DNA of 64,000 nucleotides from JAEZAA01 sp964514485. Its GTDB lineage: Bacteria; Pseudomonadota; Gammaproteobacteria; Pseudomonadales; Oleiphilaceae. The position numbers and the translations under genes are program-made. The stretch spans positions 1 through 64,000 of the forward strand of contig CAZEWG010000014.1 in NCBI GenBank assembly GCA_964514485.1, in the 5' to 3' direction. The notes under the pieces are model-generated. The model searched no databases, was not told where the DNA came from, and worked only from the letters and a program-made list of their open reading frames with translations. Below are positions 53,131 through 63,035 of the stretch, piece after piece (position 1 is the first letter of the stretch; each line of letters opens with the position of its first letter).

Positions 53131-55881
53131 TTAGCCCTCAACCAGCACCAAACCCGCCGGCAGCGACTCGCCGAACAGGCTCCCCTGATCTTCCTGATCC
53201 AGTTCCACCACGTTGCGCACCAGTTCAATCCAGCGCTCGGATGCCTTGGCCTGGCGCAACCGGGCACACAGCTGTTCCCGCAACTCCTCATCCAAATCCA
53301 GGGCCCGATCACCGGTCTTACGGGCGATCAAGGTGGCAGCTAGGGCAGCGACTTTTTGCTTGCGCCAATCCACTTTCAGCAATTCATCAAGCCAGGGCTG
53401 CACACTGTCCGGGGGTAACACCTTATCCAGGGAGGACGAAAAAGGCAGACGTGCGCCAAGACGCCCCAGCGCCCACCAGGTATGGGGGCTTTCTCCCGGC
53501 TTGCGCAGTCGCTCCATCAGCCAGTTGCCGGCCTCTTGCTTCTGGGCCACGGACAGCTCTTCCAGTGAGCCCAACAGCCGCACCATGTCATCATAGGCAC
53601 GCTGGGCCAGTTCCGCCTGCCGTTTGCGGGAGCGGGTATTGGAAGGGTGCAGGTAGTAGGCAATATCTTCGAGAAGCGCCTGCTGTATTTCCACCGATAA
53701 TCCAGCGGACACACGGCGCCACATATTCCACCACTCGGCCCAGACCGCCTGCTCAGAGGCGTGATGAACGCCCCGGCGATAGATTTCCGCCAGCTGCTGC
53801 TGCCGTTCCGGGTCTGCCGGATGCCCTTTACCGGGGCGGGCACAAAAGCCAATCCAATGCAGCCAGGCTCTTTCATACCAAGGGCTGCGCTTGCGGGAGT
53901 CGGCCATGCCGAGCAGCAAGTCCGCCATGGCGCGAATATCCACCAGCGCCCACTGCTCCCGCTCGCCCAATTGCTGCTCAAGCCCAGCCCTCAGTTGCTT
54001 AAAGCCCTGACTATCCTGCTTGGCCGCCTGGAAATAAGCCTGCAACGCATCCAGCGCCTCCGCCAGTTTGGGATGGGACCGCTGCTGACTTTCCACCGGC
54101 TGGGGTGAGGTTGCGCCGCGGGTCTGAAACTCCAGACGCCAGACATTCGCGGGGTTCGCCACATCCTCACAACGAAGCTGCAGCACACCGACTTCGGTAA
54201 GCTCCGCGGTGAGCCGGACTTCAACCTCTGCCGCTGCTTCCTCCGTGCCCAGTTTGACCACCAGGGGCGGCAAGGGATGCCAGTCTTCGGCGGGCGCCTG
54301 CACTTCACCCAGGGTCCGAGGCGCATCGGCTCTGGAGGTGGCCACTCGGAAGCTGACCAAAGCACCGGTCGTCAGCCGGAAACGGCGGTTGTCCAAGGTT
54401 TGGCGCACCGCCTCAGGTGTCCCCTTGGGCAACAGGCAAACACCGGCGGGCTCGCCCGCTTCCGTTTCGGTCAACAGGTAATAGTGGCGCGCACTCCCGC
54501 CGCCCACCCGGGCGAACAGCCCCTGCAAGGCCAGGCCGTGCACCACCGCACCAGTCGCCACGGCGGTATCTGCCGAGGCAATGGTCAGCTCTTCCACCGG
54601 TCCGCTTCGCCAGCCCTCGAAGATTTCCATCAGATGACGACGAAGTAAGGCACTGTTAAACGGGCCGCCGTTGAACAGCACCGCATCGGGAAAGCCGGGC
54701 GCGGCACTTTCCGGTTGCCGCGGAACATCCTGGCGCAGAAAACGTAAAATATGCCGGGTAATCGCCGCATCTTTTTCGTAGGGCAGCCCGGCCTCCACCA
54801 GAGCGGCGCTCATACGTGTCAGATCCGCGTTCCAGTCCAGACGCGGGAAGAAACTATCCAGCAAGAAACTGCGAATCCGGGAGGTTTCCAGGCGCGCCGT
54901 GCGGGCGCCGCCAATCAGTTTGCTGCCACTGCCCAACAGCGTGATACTCAACTCATCGGGGGCTTGGTCACTGAGACAGGCTTCCTTGGCCCGCCGGCTT
55001 TCCTCTGCCAGTTGCAGCAACCCCTGGGGAGACAGTCTGCCCCCCATCGAGGCTTCGGCCTGCCAGGCGATCGCCAGATCCATATTGTCGCCACCCAGCA
55101 ACAGATGATCCCCAACGGAGACACGTTCCACGGCAGGCACTTCACCCGGCCGCCCGGTTACCTTTAACAAGGTGAAATCACTGGTGCCGCCCCCTACGTC
55201 GCAAACCAAAACCCGCTTTTCACCCTGCATCCGGGCAAAGTGTTCACGATGCTCCCAGAACCAGGCATAAAAGGCCGCCGTCGGCTCTTCCAGCAATCGC
55301 GCCACCGGCACCCCTGCAATCTCGGCAGCCTGCAACGTCAGTTGGCGGGCATCCTCGCCAAAGGACGCCGGCACCGTCAAAATCAGGTATTGATCCTTGA
55401 GCGGATGATCAGGATGATGCCAGTCCCAGCACTGTCTCAAGTAACGCAGGTAACCGGCCGTAGCCATCACGGGGGAAACTTTGGAAACTTCAGGGTCCGC
55501 GCCCCAAGGCAGGATCTCCGCCTCTCGATCCACCTGGCTATGAGACAGCCAACTCTTGGCACTGGTGACACTTCGCCCCAGGGTTTTACCGCTGAGCTGA
55601 CGGGCCAGCGCGCCTTGAATCAAAGGCGCAACAGGTTCGGGAAGGCCGTCATCACCCCGGCTCCAGGGCAGCGCCAAATCCTCCGGCCGATATTCTTCCG
55701 GGTGAGGATGATAGCGACAGGAGGCAAACAGCGGCAGTCGCGCCACCTCGCCGGGGGCGACTAGCTGATCGATCGGAAACAGACGAGGAATCGGACTCGC
55801 CTCACGGGTATCCGCATAGGCCATGGCACAATGGGTGGTCCCCAGGTCAATCCCGATCAGATAACGGAAGTTATTTTGCAT
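53131..55881 (-). CDS. long Hsp70-family protein with extended C-terminus
   Basis: 916 residues. An Hsp70-type ATPase domain is intact: phosphate-1 GIDLGTT (10-16), phosphate-2 CDVGGGTSDF, LLGGDNMDLAIAW, and an adenosine motif FNGGPFNSALLRR. After roughly residue 550 it does not look like a canonical peptide-binding domain; it is a long helical region that I associate with DUF3731-type Hsp70 relatives. Third gene of the DUF2760/Hsp70/Hsp70 operon, starting 4 bp after the short Hsp70 stop. Likely a specialised chaperone; client unknown. Confidence 0.88.
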   Translation of the reverse strand: MQNNFRYLIGIDLGTTHCAMAYADTREASPIPRLFPIDQLVAPGEVARLPLFASCRYHPHPEEYRPEDLALPWSRGDDGLPEPVAPLIQGALARQLSGKTLGRSVTSAKSWLSHSQVDREAEILPWGADPEVSKVSPVMATAGYLRYLRQCWDWHHPDHPLKDQYLILTVPASFGEDARQLTLQAAEIAGVPVARLLEEPTAAFYAWFWEHREHFARMQGEKRVLVCDVGGGTSDFTLLKVTGRPGEVPAVERVSVGDHLLLGGDNMDLAIAWQAEASMGGRLSPQGLLQLAEESRRAKEACLSDQAPDELSITLLGSGSKLIGGARTARLETSRIRSFLLDSFFPRLDWNADLTRMSAALVEAGLPYEKDAAITRHILRFLRQDVPRQPESAAPGFPDAVLFNGGPFNSALLRRHLMEIFEGWRSGPVEELTIASADTAVATGAVVHGLALQGLFARVGGGSARHYYLLTETEAGEPAGVCLLPKGTPEAVRQTLDNRRFRLTTGALVSFRVATSRADAPRTLGEVQAPAEDWHPLPPLVVKLGTEEAAAEVEVRLTAELTEVGVLQLRCEDVANPANVWRLEFQTRGATSPQPVESQQRSHPKLAEALDALQAYFQAAKQDSQGFKQLRAGLEQQLGEREQWALVDIRAMADLLLGMADSRKRSPWYERAWLHWIGFCARPGKGHPADPERQQQLAEIYRRGVHHASEQAVWAEWWNMWRRVSAGLSVEIQQALLEDIAYYLHPSNTRSRKRQAELAQRAYDDMVRLLGSLEELSVAQKQEAGNWLMERLRKPGESPHTWWALGRLGARLPFSSSLDKVLPPDSVQPWLDELLKVDWRKQKVAALAATLIARKTGDRALDLDEELREQLCARLRQAKASERWIELVRNVVELDQEDQGSLFGESLPAGLVLVEG

Positions 55882-55885
55882 TGAA

Positions 55886-57661
55886 TCAGCGCTGCCTTAC
55901 TGAAAACTCTACATCCCAGCGCTTACCGGTGCGCTCTGAAATTGCGGCCAGGCGCAAGGTTCCGGTTTCTGTCACACGCGACTCCAGCAGCACTTGTTCC
56001 ACCTTGCCACCCGCCCCACTGTCTTCATCGCTAAGAGTGACTTCAATGGGCTCGAGCTCTTCCAAGTCATCGCCCCAAACCTCAAACATGGTGCCGACAT
56101 CGTCGCGGCGTGTTGCCGAGGAAAAGAACCGGAACTGGGCTGGCTGGCCCACCACCACGCCAAAACTTTGCTGCTCGAGACGGGCCGACTCCCCTTCTTC
56201 CATACCAAAGGGCGCCACACACAGCGCCATCAAAGGCGGCTCGAATCCGGGCACCGCCGGCATGGAGGATTCCACCCCCACATAATAGCTGTTGGCCAAG
56301 CCAGCTTTGACCCGTAGCCCTCCTTCCTTGCGCACCGCACCGTACATGGCGGCGCCACGGGCCACGGCCAAATCGAGATCGGCCCCCTGCAAGACTTCTA
56401 TGGTTTGGCCTTCTCCACGCAACCAGTGGTTCAGATTGGACTGCAGCCGCTCTACCAATACCTGCGCCTTAAATACACCACCATTGATTAAAAGCTTGGT
56501 CGGTGACGCGGCATTAGCGCGTTGACTGGCTATAAAAGCGGCCAAATGACGACTAATGGCCGCGTCTTGGGCATAAGGCAAGCTGCGGGTGGTCAAGGCG
56601 GCCCGCATGCGCTGCTGCGGTTGGGCATCGGCCTCTACTTGAGGGAAGAAACCTTCCAGTAGAACACGCTCTAATTCCTCCCGTTCCAACTCAGTACGGA
56701 CACTGCCGCCAATCAACGAGGAGCCCCGCGAGGGAACCACCAATGGCATGGCAGTAATGCTGGGGTCTGCCAGCATCTGTTCCTTGGCTTCCCGACAGCC
56801 ATGAGCCAGGGCGAGAACCTGCCATTGATCCAGTTGGCGGCCTTGCTGAAGCAACTTCTGCCGTACGGCATACGCCAGGGCCAAATCCATGTTATCGCCA
56901 CCCAACAGAATGTGATGGCCCACCGCCACCCGTTGCAGGCTTAACTCGCCTTCTTCTTCCGCCACGGCGATCATGGAGAAATCACTGGTGCCGCCGCCGA
57001 TGTCTACCACCAGCAAGGTATCACCCACCTGGAGCTGGTCGCGCCAGCTCTGGCCTTGACCGGCCAACCAGGCGTAAAACGCCGCCTGGGGCTCTTCCAG
57101 CAGGGTCAGCTCTTCAAAGCCCTGGGCGCGCGCCGCTTCAACGGTTAAATCCCGCGCCGCCGGGTCAAAGGAGGCGGGCACGGTAATGGTAATCACCTGT
57201 TGCTCCAAGGGGTCTTCTGGAAATTTTGCATTCCAGGCCTGGCGTAGGTAATTCAGATACCGGGTTGTGGCCTCCTGGGGAGAAAGCTTGGTCACATCCT
57301 CTGGCGCCTCCAGGGGCAAAAACGCCTCACGGGCGTCCTGCATATTGTGACTCAGCCAGCTCTTGGCGCTGGATACCAGACGTGCGGGTGTTTTACTCCC
57401 CAGTTGCCTCGCCAGCTCTCCAAGGATCAGACCGTCGCCCACTGGCCAGCCAACGCGGATATCCTCTGCAGTGAATTCCTGGGGATGAGGCAGATAGATA
57501 AATGACGGCAAAAGCGGACGCTCAGCCAAATTGCCCGGCGCCACCAGCTGGGGAATCGGAAGGACTTGTACCGTACGCTCGGCTTCCGATGCCGTTAAAT
57601 CCTGATAGGCCACCACACAGTGGGTGGTCCCCAAGTCTATTCCGACAGAATAACGCGCCAC
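55886..57661 (-). CDS. short Hsp70-family protein
   Basis: 591 residues, close to the DnaK core size but with an atypical C-terminus. ATPase motifs: GIDLGTTHCVVAY, VVDIGGGTSDFSMI, LLGGDNMDLALAY and INGGVFKAQVL. The C-terminal 170 residues form a beta-rich region without the DnaK lid and without EEVD-like or Glu-Val tails. It is not DnaK itself, since no dnaJ or grpE neighbours it. It begins 1 bp after DUF2760 ends. It resembles the long Hsp70 next to it in the ATPase domain, so the two probably work together. Confidence 0.9.
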   Translation of the reverse strand: MARYSVGIDLGTTHCVVAYQDLTASEAERTVQVLPIPQLVAPGNLAERPLLPSFIYLPHPQEFTAEDIRVGWPVGDGLILGELARQLGSKTPARLVSSAKSWLSHNMQDAREAFLPLEAPEDVTKLSPQEATTRYLNYLRQAWNAKFPEDPLEQQVITITVPASFDPAARDLTVEAARAQGFEELTLLEEPQAAFYAWLAGQGQSWRDQLQVGDTLLVVDIGGGTSDFSMIAVAEEEGELSLQRVAVGHHILLGGDNMDLALAYAVRQKLLQQGRQLDQWQVLALAHGCREAKEQMLADPSITAMPLVVPSRGSSLIGGSVRTELEREELERVLLEGFFPQVEADAQPQQRMRAALTTRSLPYAQDAAISRHLAAFIASQRANAASPTKLLINGGVFKAQVLVERLQSNLNHWLRGEGQTIEVLQGADLDLAVARGAAMYGAVRKEGGLRVKAGLANSYYVGVESSMPAVPGFEPPLMALCVAPFGMEEGESARLEQQSFGVVVGQPAQFRFFSSATRRDDVGTMFEVWGDDLEELEPIEVTLSDEDSGAGGKVEQVLLESRVTETGTLRLAAISERTGKRWDVEFSVRQR

Positions 57662-57662
57662 G

Positions 57663-58322
57663 TTATACCTCCACTTCCGCGGGAGCCAATACCTGAACGT
57701 TATGCCCAGAGGTCAGCTCCGGCAACTGGATACGGGTGACTTTCCAGCCCTTGTGCATCAACACGCCGTTAAAAGGACCCTGTCCACTGACCCTGCCGGT
57801 CAGATGAATTTCAGCCGGGTCATAGCCTGACTGAACAGTCACTTGGGACTGCTCCTGCTCGGCCATCACCGGTGCCAGCTCAAGATACTGCTGCAGCACC
57901 TTGCGACACCCACCATGCACGACCCGCGCCGCGGCGCCAATGTCTGCATCACCATAGTGAGTCACATCTTCTTGCAGGAAGTCGATCAGTCTTGCTTCCT
58001 GCTGGAGCAAGCCCAGCAACTGCAATACCGGCTGTGCCTTAACGGCCTCATCCACTTGAGTGGGCGCTGCAACGGTTTCGGGGGCGGGCTCAGTAGCCAG
58101 GACCTTTTCAGCCACCACGATCTGTTCAGCCACGACAACCTCTTCAGCAGTCCCGGTCTCGCTAACCGCGGCCTTCGTGATCTGGCTCTTCTCACCGCCA
58201 GCCTTCTGTTTGGCATCCAGCTCAGCGACCTGACGCGCAAATTCCGGTCTGACCAGCACCAGAAAGAAATACCGAAACGCCCACAGAAAACGCAGCCAGA
58301 ATCCTGGATGTTGTACGCTCAT
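57663..58322 (-). CDS. DUF2760 family protein
   Basis: 219 residues from ATG 58322 (AAGGGA upstream). A hydrophobic N-terminal helix (FWLRFLWAFRYFFLVLV) could anchor it to the membrane. A long Ala/Glu/Val-rich spacer follows (about 45-105), then a conserved C-terminal domain (LLGLLQQEARLIDFLQEDVTHYGDADIGAAARVVHGGC, QSGYDPAEIHLTG). I recognise DUF2760, a family that I associate with Hsp70-like genes. First gene of the operon; it could recruit the Hsp70 pair to the membrane (inference). Confidence 0.85.
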   Translation of the reverse strand: MSVQHPGFWLRFLWAFRYFFLVLVRPEFARQVAELDAKQKAGGEKSQITKAAVSETGTAEEVVVAEQIVVAEKVLATEPAPETVAAPTQVDEAVKAQPVLQLLGLLQQEARLIDFLQEDVTHYGDADIGAAARVVHGGCRKVLQQYLELAPVMAEQEQSQVTVQSGYDPAEIHLTGRVSGQGPFNGVLMHKGWKVTRIQLPELTSGHNVQVLAPAEVEV

Positions 58323-58486
58323 ATTTTTCCCTTTCGTTTCATGCAAATGCGCGGATAATATCATAACTGCGACAATCCACGCGCCATCTCGATAGCACCT
58401 TGAACCTCTGATATTGATGACTTATTAGGTATACTGGCACGGATTTGCCGCCGCTCGCTTCCAAGGATGTAATTTAAGGATAATAA

Positions 58487-59302
58487 ATGAAAGTCAGAAC
58501 ACTACTTAAGAAGTGGCTGGTTTCGGAAGAACTGAACCAACAGATGGACAAAATACAAAAACCCGTGGGCAGTCTCGGCTACGATCCCTGGGGGTTCAAT
58601 GTTGAAGCAGCTAAAATTGCCGGCGCCATCTGCCGTCCACTCTACGAAAAGTATTTTAGAGTCGAAGCCCATGGGGTGGAGAACGTCCCGGCCGAAGGGC
58701 CGGTGCTGATTATCGCCAATCACAGCGGACAGTTACCGCTGGACGGCGTTTTGATCGGCTACGCCATTGCCACCCGAAAAAAGGAACCCCGCCTGCCTCG
58801 CGCCATGATCGAGCGGTTCTTCCCTACCGTTCCTTATCTGGGCAACTGGCTGAATCAAATTGGTGCGGTGCTGGGCGACCCGGTCAACTGCGCCAAAGTG
58901 CTGGAGCGAAAAGAAGCGGTCATTGTGTTCCCGGAAGGAATTCGCGGTTCCGGCAAGCTCTATAAAGATCGCTATAAACTGATGCGCTTTGGCAACGGTT
59001 TCATGCATCTTGCCATGAAATATAACGCCCCGATCGTCCCGGTTGGCGTGGTGGGTTGCGAGGAAACCATCCCGGCCTTCGCCAATATCAAACCCCTGGC
59101 CAAATTGCTGGGCATTCCCTATGCCCCTGTCGCCTTGCCCTTTATCCTGCCGGCGAAAGTGATTCTGCATTTTGGCGAGCCCATGCATTTTGAATCAGGT
59201 GATGTCACGGAAGACGAAATCACTCGCCGTGTGGAAAGCGTCAAGGCCGCCATTAGCGAACTGATTGACAAAGGACTGAATGAACGGAAAAGGCTGTTTT
59301 AA
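58487..59302 (+). CDS. lysophospholipid/glycerol acyltransferase family protein (MGAT-like)
   Basis: 271 residues. The active-site histidine region is ANHSGQLPLDG (H79, with the Asp at 86: six residues between, the HSGxxPxD pattern of MGAT-like LPLATs, not the standard HX4D). The glycerol-phosphate loop is FPEGIRGSGK. No signal peptide; membrane-associated by family knowledge. It likely transfers an acyl chain to a lipid. Its last base overlaps the first base of the next gene, so both are translated together. Confidence 0.88.
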   Translation: MKVRTLLKKWLVSEELNQQMDKIQKPVGSLGYDPWGFNVEAAKIAGAICRPLYEKYFRVEAHGVENVPAEGPVLIIANHSGQLPLDGVLIGYAIATRKKEPRLPRAMIERFFPTVPYLGNWLNQIGAVLGDPVNCAKVLERKEAVIVFPEGIRGSGKLYKDRYKLMRFGNGFMHLAMKYNAPIVPVGVVGCEETIPAFANIKPLAKLLGIPYAPVALPFILPAKVILHFGEPMHFESGDVTEDEITRRVESVKAAISELIDKGLNERKRLF

Positions 59303-60234
59303 TGGACAATAAACCGGAAATTCTGATCACCGGCGCCGCCGGTGCCCTGGCGCAACAAGTCATTGCCCGCCTGCGCAGCCGCTACCGGATTGTGGCTGTG
59401 GATTTTCGTGAGCAGGCTTATTTGGGGGAAGACACCTCCAGCTACCGCATTGATATCGTCAAGCGGGATTTTGAAGACATCTTCCGCAAGCACCGGATTG
59501 AGGGGGTAATCCACCTCGGACGGCTCATCACCTCGGAAGACAACCGGATGCGCCGTTATAACGCCAACGTGTTAGGCACCCAGCGCCTATTGGACCTGTG
59601 TAACAAGTATCAAGTTGGCAAGGTTGTGATCCTCTCCACCTTCCACGTGTATGGCGCCAATGCCTATAATCCGGTGCCCCTCAATGAGTCCGCGCCCCTT
59701 AAGGCCGCAGGTCTGACCATGGACCTGGTGGACTCCGTGGAACTGGAAAACCTGGCCAATATCTATCTGTGGAAGCACCCCAATCTCAACATCCACATTC
59801 TGCGGCCCTGCAATATCGTCGGCCCCGGCGTGCGCAACACCATGAGCACCCTGCTATCCAGCAAGTACTCCCCGGTACTGACGGGTTTCTCACCCATGAT
59901 GCAGTTTATCCATATTGATGATATGGCGGATGCCATTGAGCTGGCCTTTATCAAGAATCACCCGGGGATTTATAACGTCGCCACGGACGACTGGGTCGCC
60001 TATCAAGAGGCTTTGGTCGCTTGTGGCTGCATCCGTATGCCACTGCCTTCCATCCCCCCCATTGTTCCCAAACTGCTCAGCCAAATGTTGGGGCTTCGCT
60101 CTTTCCCACCGTTTCTGGTGAATTACTTCAAGTATCCGGTCATTCTGGATACCCGCCTGTTTACCCAGACCTTTGGGTTTCAGCCGAAAAAGCCCCTGCA
60201 CGATATCTTTCAGTATTACGCCGAGCAGAAATAA
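59302..60234 (+). CDS. extended SDR-fold NAD-dependent epimerase/dehydratase-like protein
   Basis: 310 residues. The Rossmann motif is present (ITGAAGALAQQ), with a STFHVYGANAYNPVPLNESAPL segment and the RPCNIVGPG that follow the active site in extended SDRs. However, the expected Tyr-x3-Lys, normally between those, is not seen: that stretch reads LTMDLVDSVELENL. It may therefore be a nucleotide-binding or carrier-type protein rather than a conventional epimerase. Its ATG overlaps the acyltransferase stop by one base, implying a joint task in lipid modification. Confidence 0.85.
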   Translation: MDNKPEILITGAAGALAQQVIARLRSRYRIVAVDFREQAYLGEDTSSYRIDIVKRDFEDIFRKHRIEGVIHLGRLITSEDNRMRRYNANVLGTQRLLDLCNKYQVGKVVILSTFHVYGANAYNPVPLNESAPLKAAGLTMDLVDSVELENLANIYLWKHPNLNIHILRPCNIVGPGVRNTMSTLLSSKYSPVLTGFSPMMQFIHIDDMADAIELAFIKNHPGIYNVATDDWVAYQEALVACGCIRMPLPSIPPIVPKLLSQMLGLRSFPPFLVNYFKYPVILDTRLFTQTFGFQPKKPLHDIFQYYAEQK

Positions 60235-60363
60235 CATGGTCCTTGGCAGCGCCCAGCGCGCTGCCTTTTTCCGCCCGCGCCCTTCAAGCGAAGGCATTTT
60301 ACGGCGCCCACACAGGTCCCAGCGGCTCGCTACTGTTTAATTAACCTGAACCCATCAGTTCGG

Positions 60364-60612
60364 ATGATGTTAATGCGCCTGCTGCTGCTCTGGCTCAGAT
60401 ACTGGATCATACTTTCCTGGCCCCAATTATCAGGCGTCCAACAGCGGCGCGACCACCTGCGGCGCCGTCCGGAATACCGGCATAAGAAAAGGATCGTGCG
60501 CAAAGTCTGGCTGATCTCGGCCGCCACCATGCTCTTTAACCCAGTGCTGCACATTATTCTCCCCGTTGCACTGTTGACGACTTTCCTGTCCTTTAGCATT
60601 CTCGACGAATGA
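60364..60612 (+). CDS. possible small membrane protein
   Basis: An 82-residue frame: hydrophobic start (MLMRLLLLWLRYWIIL), a basic middle (RRDHLRRRPEYRHKKRIVRK), then a second hydrophobic helix (HIILPVALLTTFLSF). Two helices around a positive cytoplasmic loop is a plausible small inner-membrane protein. No good ribosome site is obvious, and no family is recognised. Alternative ATG codons lie at 60367 and 60373. Confidence 0.45.
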   Translation: MMLMRLLLLWLRYWIILSWPQLSGVQQRRDHLRRRPEYRHKKRIVRKVWLISAATMLFNPVLHIILPVALLTTFLSFSILDE

Positions 60613-60897
60613 CCTGAGCAAGGGCATTGAGGCGGATTTTTAGCCAGAATACTTGCAGCCTTGTCGGTATCGAGCAACAATGCCGTCTGTATATGGCCGG
60701 AGAACAGGGGCCCCAACTTGGAGTGCCTGGCTCTTTAAGAGACCCGCCAGCCATATCCTCCTTTATACCCAATATTGAACGCTTCTAGATGGAATCTGAG
60801 CTGAACAGCTGCCAGCAGGTTTTTCCCTGTCACTCACTGTATGAGGGGCACCGGATCAATCAAGCTGTCATTCAAGTGTCACCAAGGAGATGGGTGC

Positions 60898-63009
60898 GTG
60901 GATTCATTCCTGACAAATCTTAACATCGGCTTTGGCACCATCAGCCACGCCACGGGAACCCTCACCTATACTCTGGCCGCCATCTTGCTGGCGCGCAGCT
61001 ACCTCAGACGCAATACCGACCGCGCCTTGTTTCTCGCCTGCACTTTTACCAGCCTCTGGCTGGGGGCCCTGACCCTTCAGGCGTTGATTGAACTGCCGCC
61101 TTTTTATGTCCGCTATGCCCTGGAAATCATTCGCAACGCCAGCTGGCTGGTGGTGATGTTTCTAGTGTTGGGCATCGGTCTAACCCCTGCCCGTAGTGCC
61201 AATCGAACCCAGTACTGGATCAGCCTGTTTTCCTGCCTGTTGCTGTTGTTTTTGTTTCTGGCGGGCTTCGTGCGGGGCATCTTTGAAATCAGCCTGGTGG
61301 ACGGTCGCACGCTCCTGATCGCCCAGATCAGCTTGTCCCTGTGCGGAATGGTCCTGCTGGAGCAAATTTGGCGCAGCGCAGCCGGCTACAACCGCTCCAA
61401 TATTCGCTACCTGGCGACCGCCATTGGCGCCCTGTTTACTTATGACTTTTTCCTGTACTCCGATGCCCTGCTCTTCAACCAAATTTCGTCCACTTTGTGG
61501 GATGCCCGCGGGGCGGTAAACGCCTTGGTCGCCCCATTGGTTGGCCTGACGCTGGTCAATAGCCGCCGCCAGCCCATCGAGGTCCAGGTCTCCCGCCAGC
61601 TGGTGTTCCATACCAGCGCTCTGCTGGTGGCTGGCCTGTATCTTCTGCTGATGTCCGTCGGGGGCTACTACATCAAGTTTTTTGGCGGTAGTTGGTCTGA
61701 AGGGCTCCAGGTCCTCTTCTTCTTCGGCGCGCTGGTGCTCTTTGTTGTCTTGGTCAGCTCCAGCAAAGTGCGCGCCCGCTTGATGGTGTTCATCAGCCAG
61801 CACTTCTTCAACTATAAATATGACTATCGGGAAGAGTGGCTAAAAATCACCCGGATGCTGACCGCGACCGACTCTAACGAAGACCTGGCAGAACGGGTGA
61901 TCCGGGTGTTGATGAGCGTGGTGAAATGCAATTCGGGCGCCCTGTGGCTCAAGAACGAGGACAATTACTACAGTGTTCTGGCAACGATGAACATGCCGGG
62001 CGCTCGCCTGCCCGACCTGGAGCCGGCTTGCTCCTTGATTGAATACATGAGCCAAAGCGACTGGATCATTGACCTGCGCGAATACCAGCTCAACCCCAAG
62101 GCGTACCGCTCTCTCACCATTCCGCCCGAGATCAGAAATGCCGAAAAGCCCTGGCTGATCGTGCCCTTGTTTTTAAAGGATGAACTTTATGGCTTTGCCC
62201 TGATCGGCTCGCCCCTGACTCCCGTTGAGCTGAACTGGGAAAACTATGACATGATCAAGATCGTCGCGCGCCAGGCATGCAGTTATCTTGCGCTGTCTCA
62301 AGCCCAGGAACGGCTGGCCGAAGCGAAACAATTCGAAGCCGTCAGCCGCACCTCCGCTTTCATGGTCCACGACCTCAAGACGATGATCGCCCAACTATCC
62401 CTGCTGACCAAAAATGCCAGCCGTCACAAAACCAATCCGGCCTTTGTGGATGACATGATCAAAACAACCGAGCACACGGTGAACAAAATGAATCACCTGC
62501 TGCAACAAATTCATAATCCGCCCAAAGACATTGATGAAGACCAGTTGTACGATCTGACCAAACTCATTCTTGAGGTGGTGCAGACTCATTCCAAAACCCT
62601 GCCCGTTCCCACCTTGGATAACCCGCCGGAAATTCCGATTATGGTTCGGGTTAATCCTGACATGCTGATCACCGTGATCGGTCATATTGTTCAAAACGCC
62701 AAAGATGCCACCAAGAAACAAGGCAAAGTCCATGTCTCCATCAGTCTCAATGGCGGTTTTGCGGAAGTGGACATTCAAGATAACGGCTGCGGGATGAGTG
62801 AAGAGTTTATCAAGCACCAGCTGTTTAAACCCTTTGAAAGCACCAAGGGCCTGACGGGAATGGGCATCGGCGCCTATCAGTGCCGGGAGTACCTGCGCCG
62901 GATTGGCGGATGTATTGAAGTGACCAGTCAGCCCGGTATCGGCACCCGATTCACACTGAGAATTCCGATGGAGTACGCACAACCACAGGCTGAATTAGCA
63001 AGTATATAA
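60898..63009 (+). CDS. prsK: PEP-CTERM/exosortase-A system sensor histidine kinase PrsK
   Basis: 703 residues from GTG 60898, which has AAGGAG upstream; an earlier in-frame ATG at 60841 lacks one. About 8 N-terminal membrane helices, then a GAF-like sensor domain (about 320-470), then the kinase with phosphorylated His491 (FMVHDLKTMIAQLSLL), N box (IVQNAKDATKK) and G boxes (DNGCGMS, GMGIGAYQC). This domain layout and sequence match PrsK, partner of PrsR in exosortase-A (XrtA) genomes. It likely controls exopolysaccharide and PEP-CTERM genes. Confidence 0.88.
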   Translation: MDSFLTNLNIGFGTISHATGTLTYTLAAILLARSYLRRNTDRALFLACTFTSLWLGALTLQALIELPPFYVRYALEIIRNASWLVVMFLVLGIGLTPARSANRTQYWISLFSCLLLLFLFLAGFVRGIFEISLVDGRTLLIAQISLSLCGMVLLEQIWRSAAGYNRSNIRYLATAIGALFTYDFFLYSDALLFNQISSTLWDARGAVNALVAPLVGLTLVNSRRQPIEVQVSRQLVFHTSALLVAGLYLLLMSVGGYYIKFFGGSWSEGLQVLFFFGALVLFVVLVSSSKVRARLMVFISQHFFNYKYDYREEWLKITRMLTATDSNEDLAERVIRVLMSVVKCNSGALWLKNEDNYYSVLATMNMPGARLPDLEPACSLIEYMSQSDWIIDLREYQLNPKAYRSLTIPPEIRNAEKPWLIVPLFLKDELYGFALIGSPLTPVELNWENYDMIKIVARQACSYLALSQAQERLAEAKQFEAVSRTSAFMVHDLKTMIAQLSLLTKNASRHKTNPAFVDDMIKTTEHTVNKMNHLLQQIHNPPKDIDEDQLYDLTKLILEVVQTHSKTLPVPTLDNPPEIPIMVRVNPDMLITVIGHIVQNAKDATKKQGKVHVSISLNGGFAEVDIQDNGCGMSEEFIKHQLFKPFESTKGLTGMGIGAYQCREYLRRIGGCIEVTSQPGIGTRFTLRIPMEYAQPQAELASI

Positions 63010-63020
63010 TTACTTACTGA

Positions 63021-63035
63021 GCCCTGTAGCAGGGC
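63021..63035 (+). terminator. weak stem-loop after prsK
   Basis: GCCCTG-TAG-CAGGGC is a 6-bp stem 12 bases after the prsK stop, followed after 8 bases by a short T-run (CTTTTTG). Probably a partial or attenuating terminator, as prsR follows. Confidence 0.4.
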
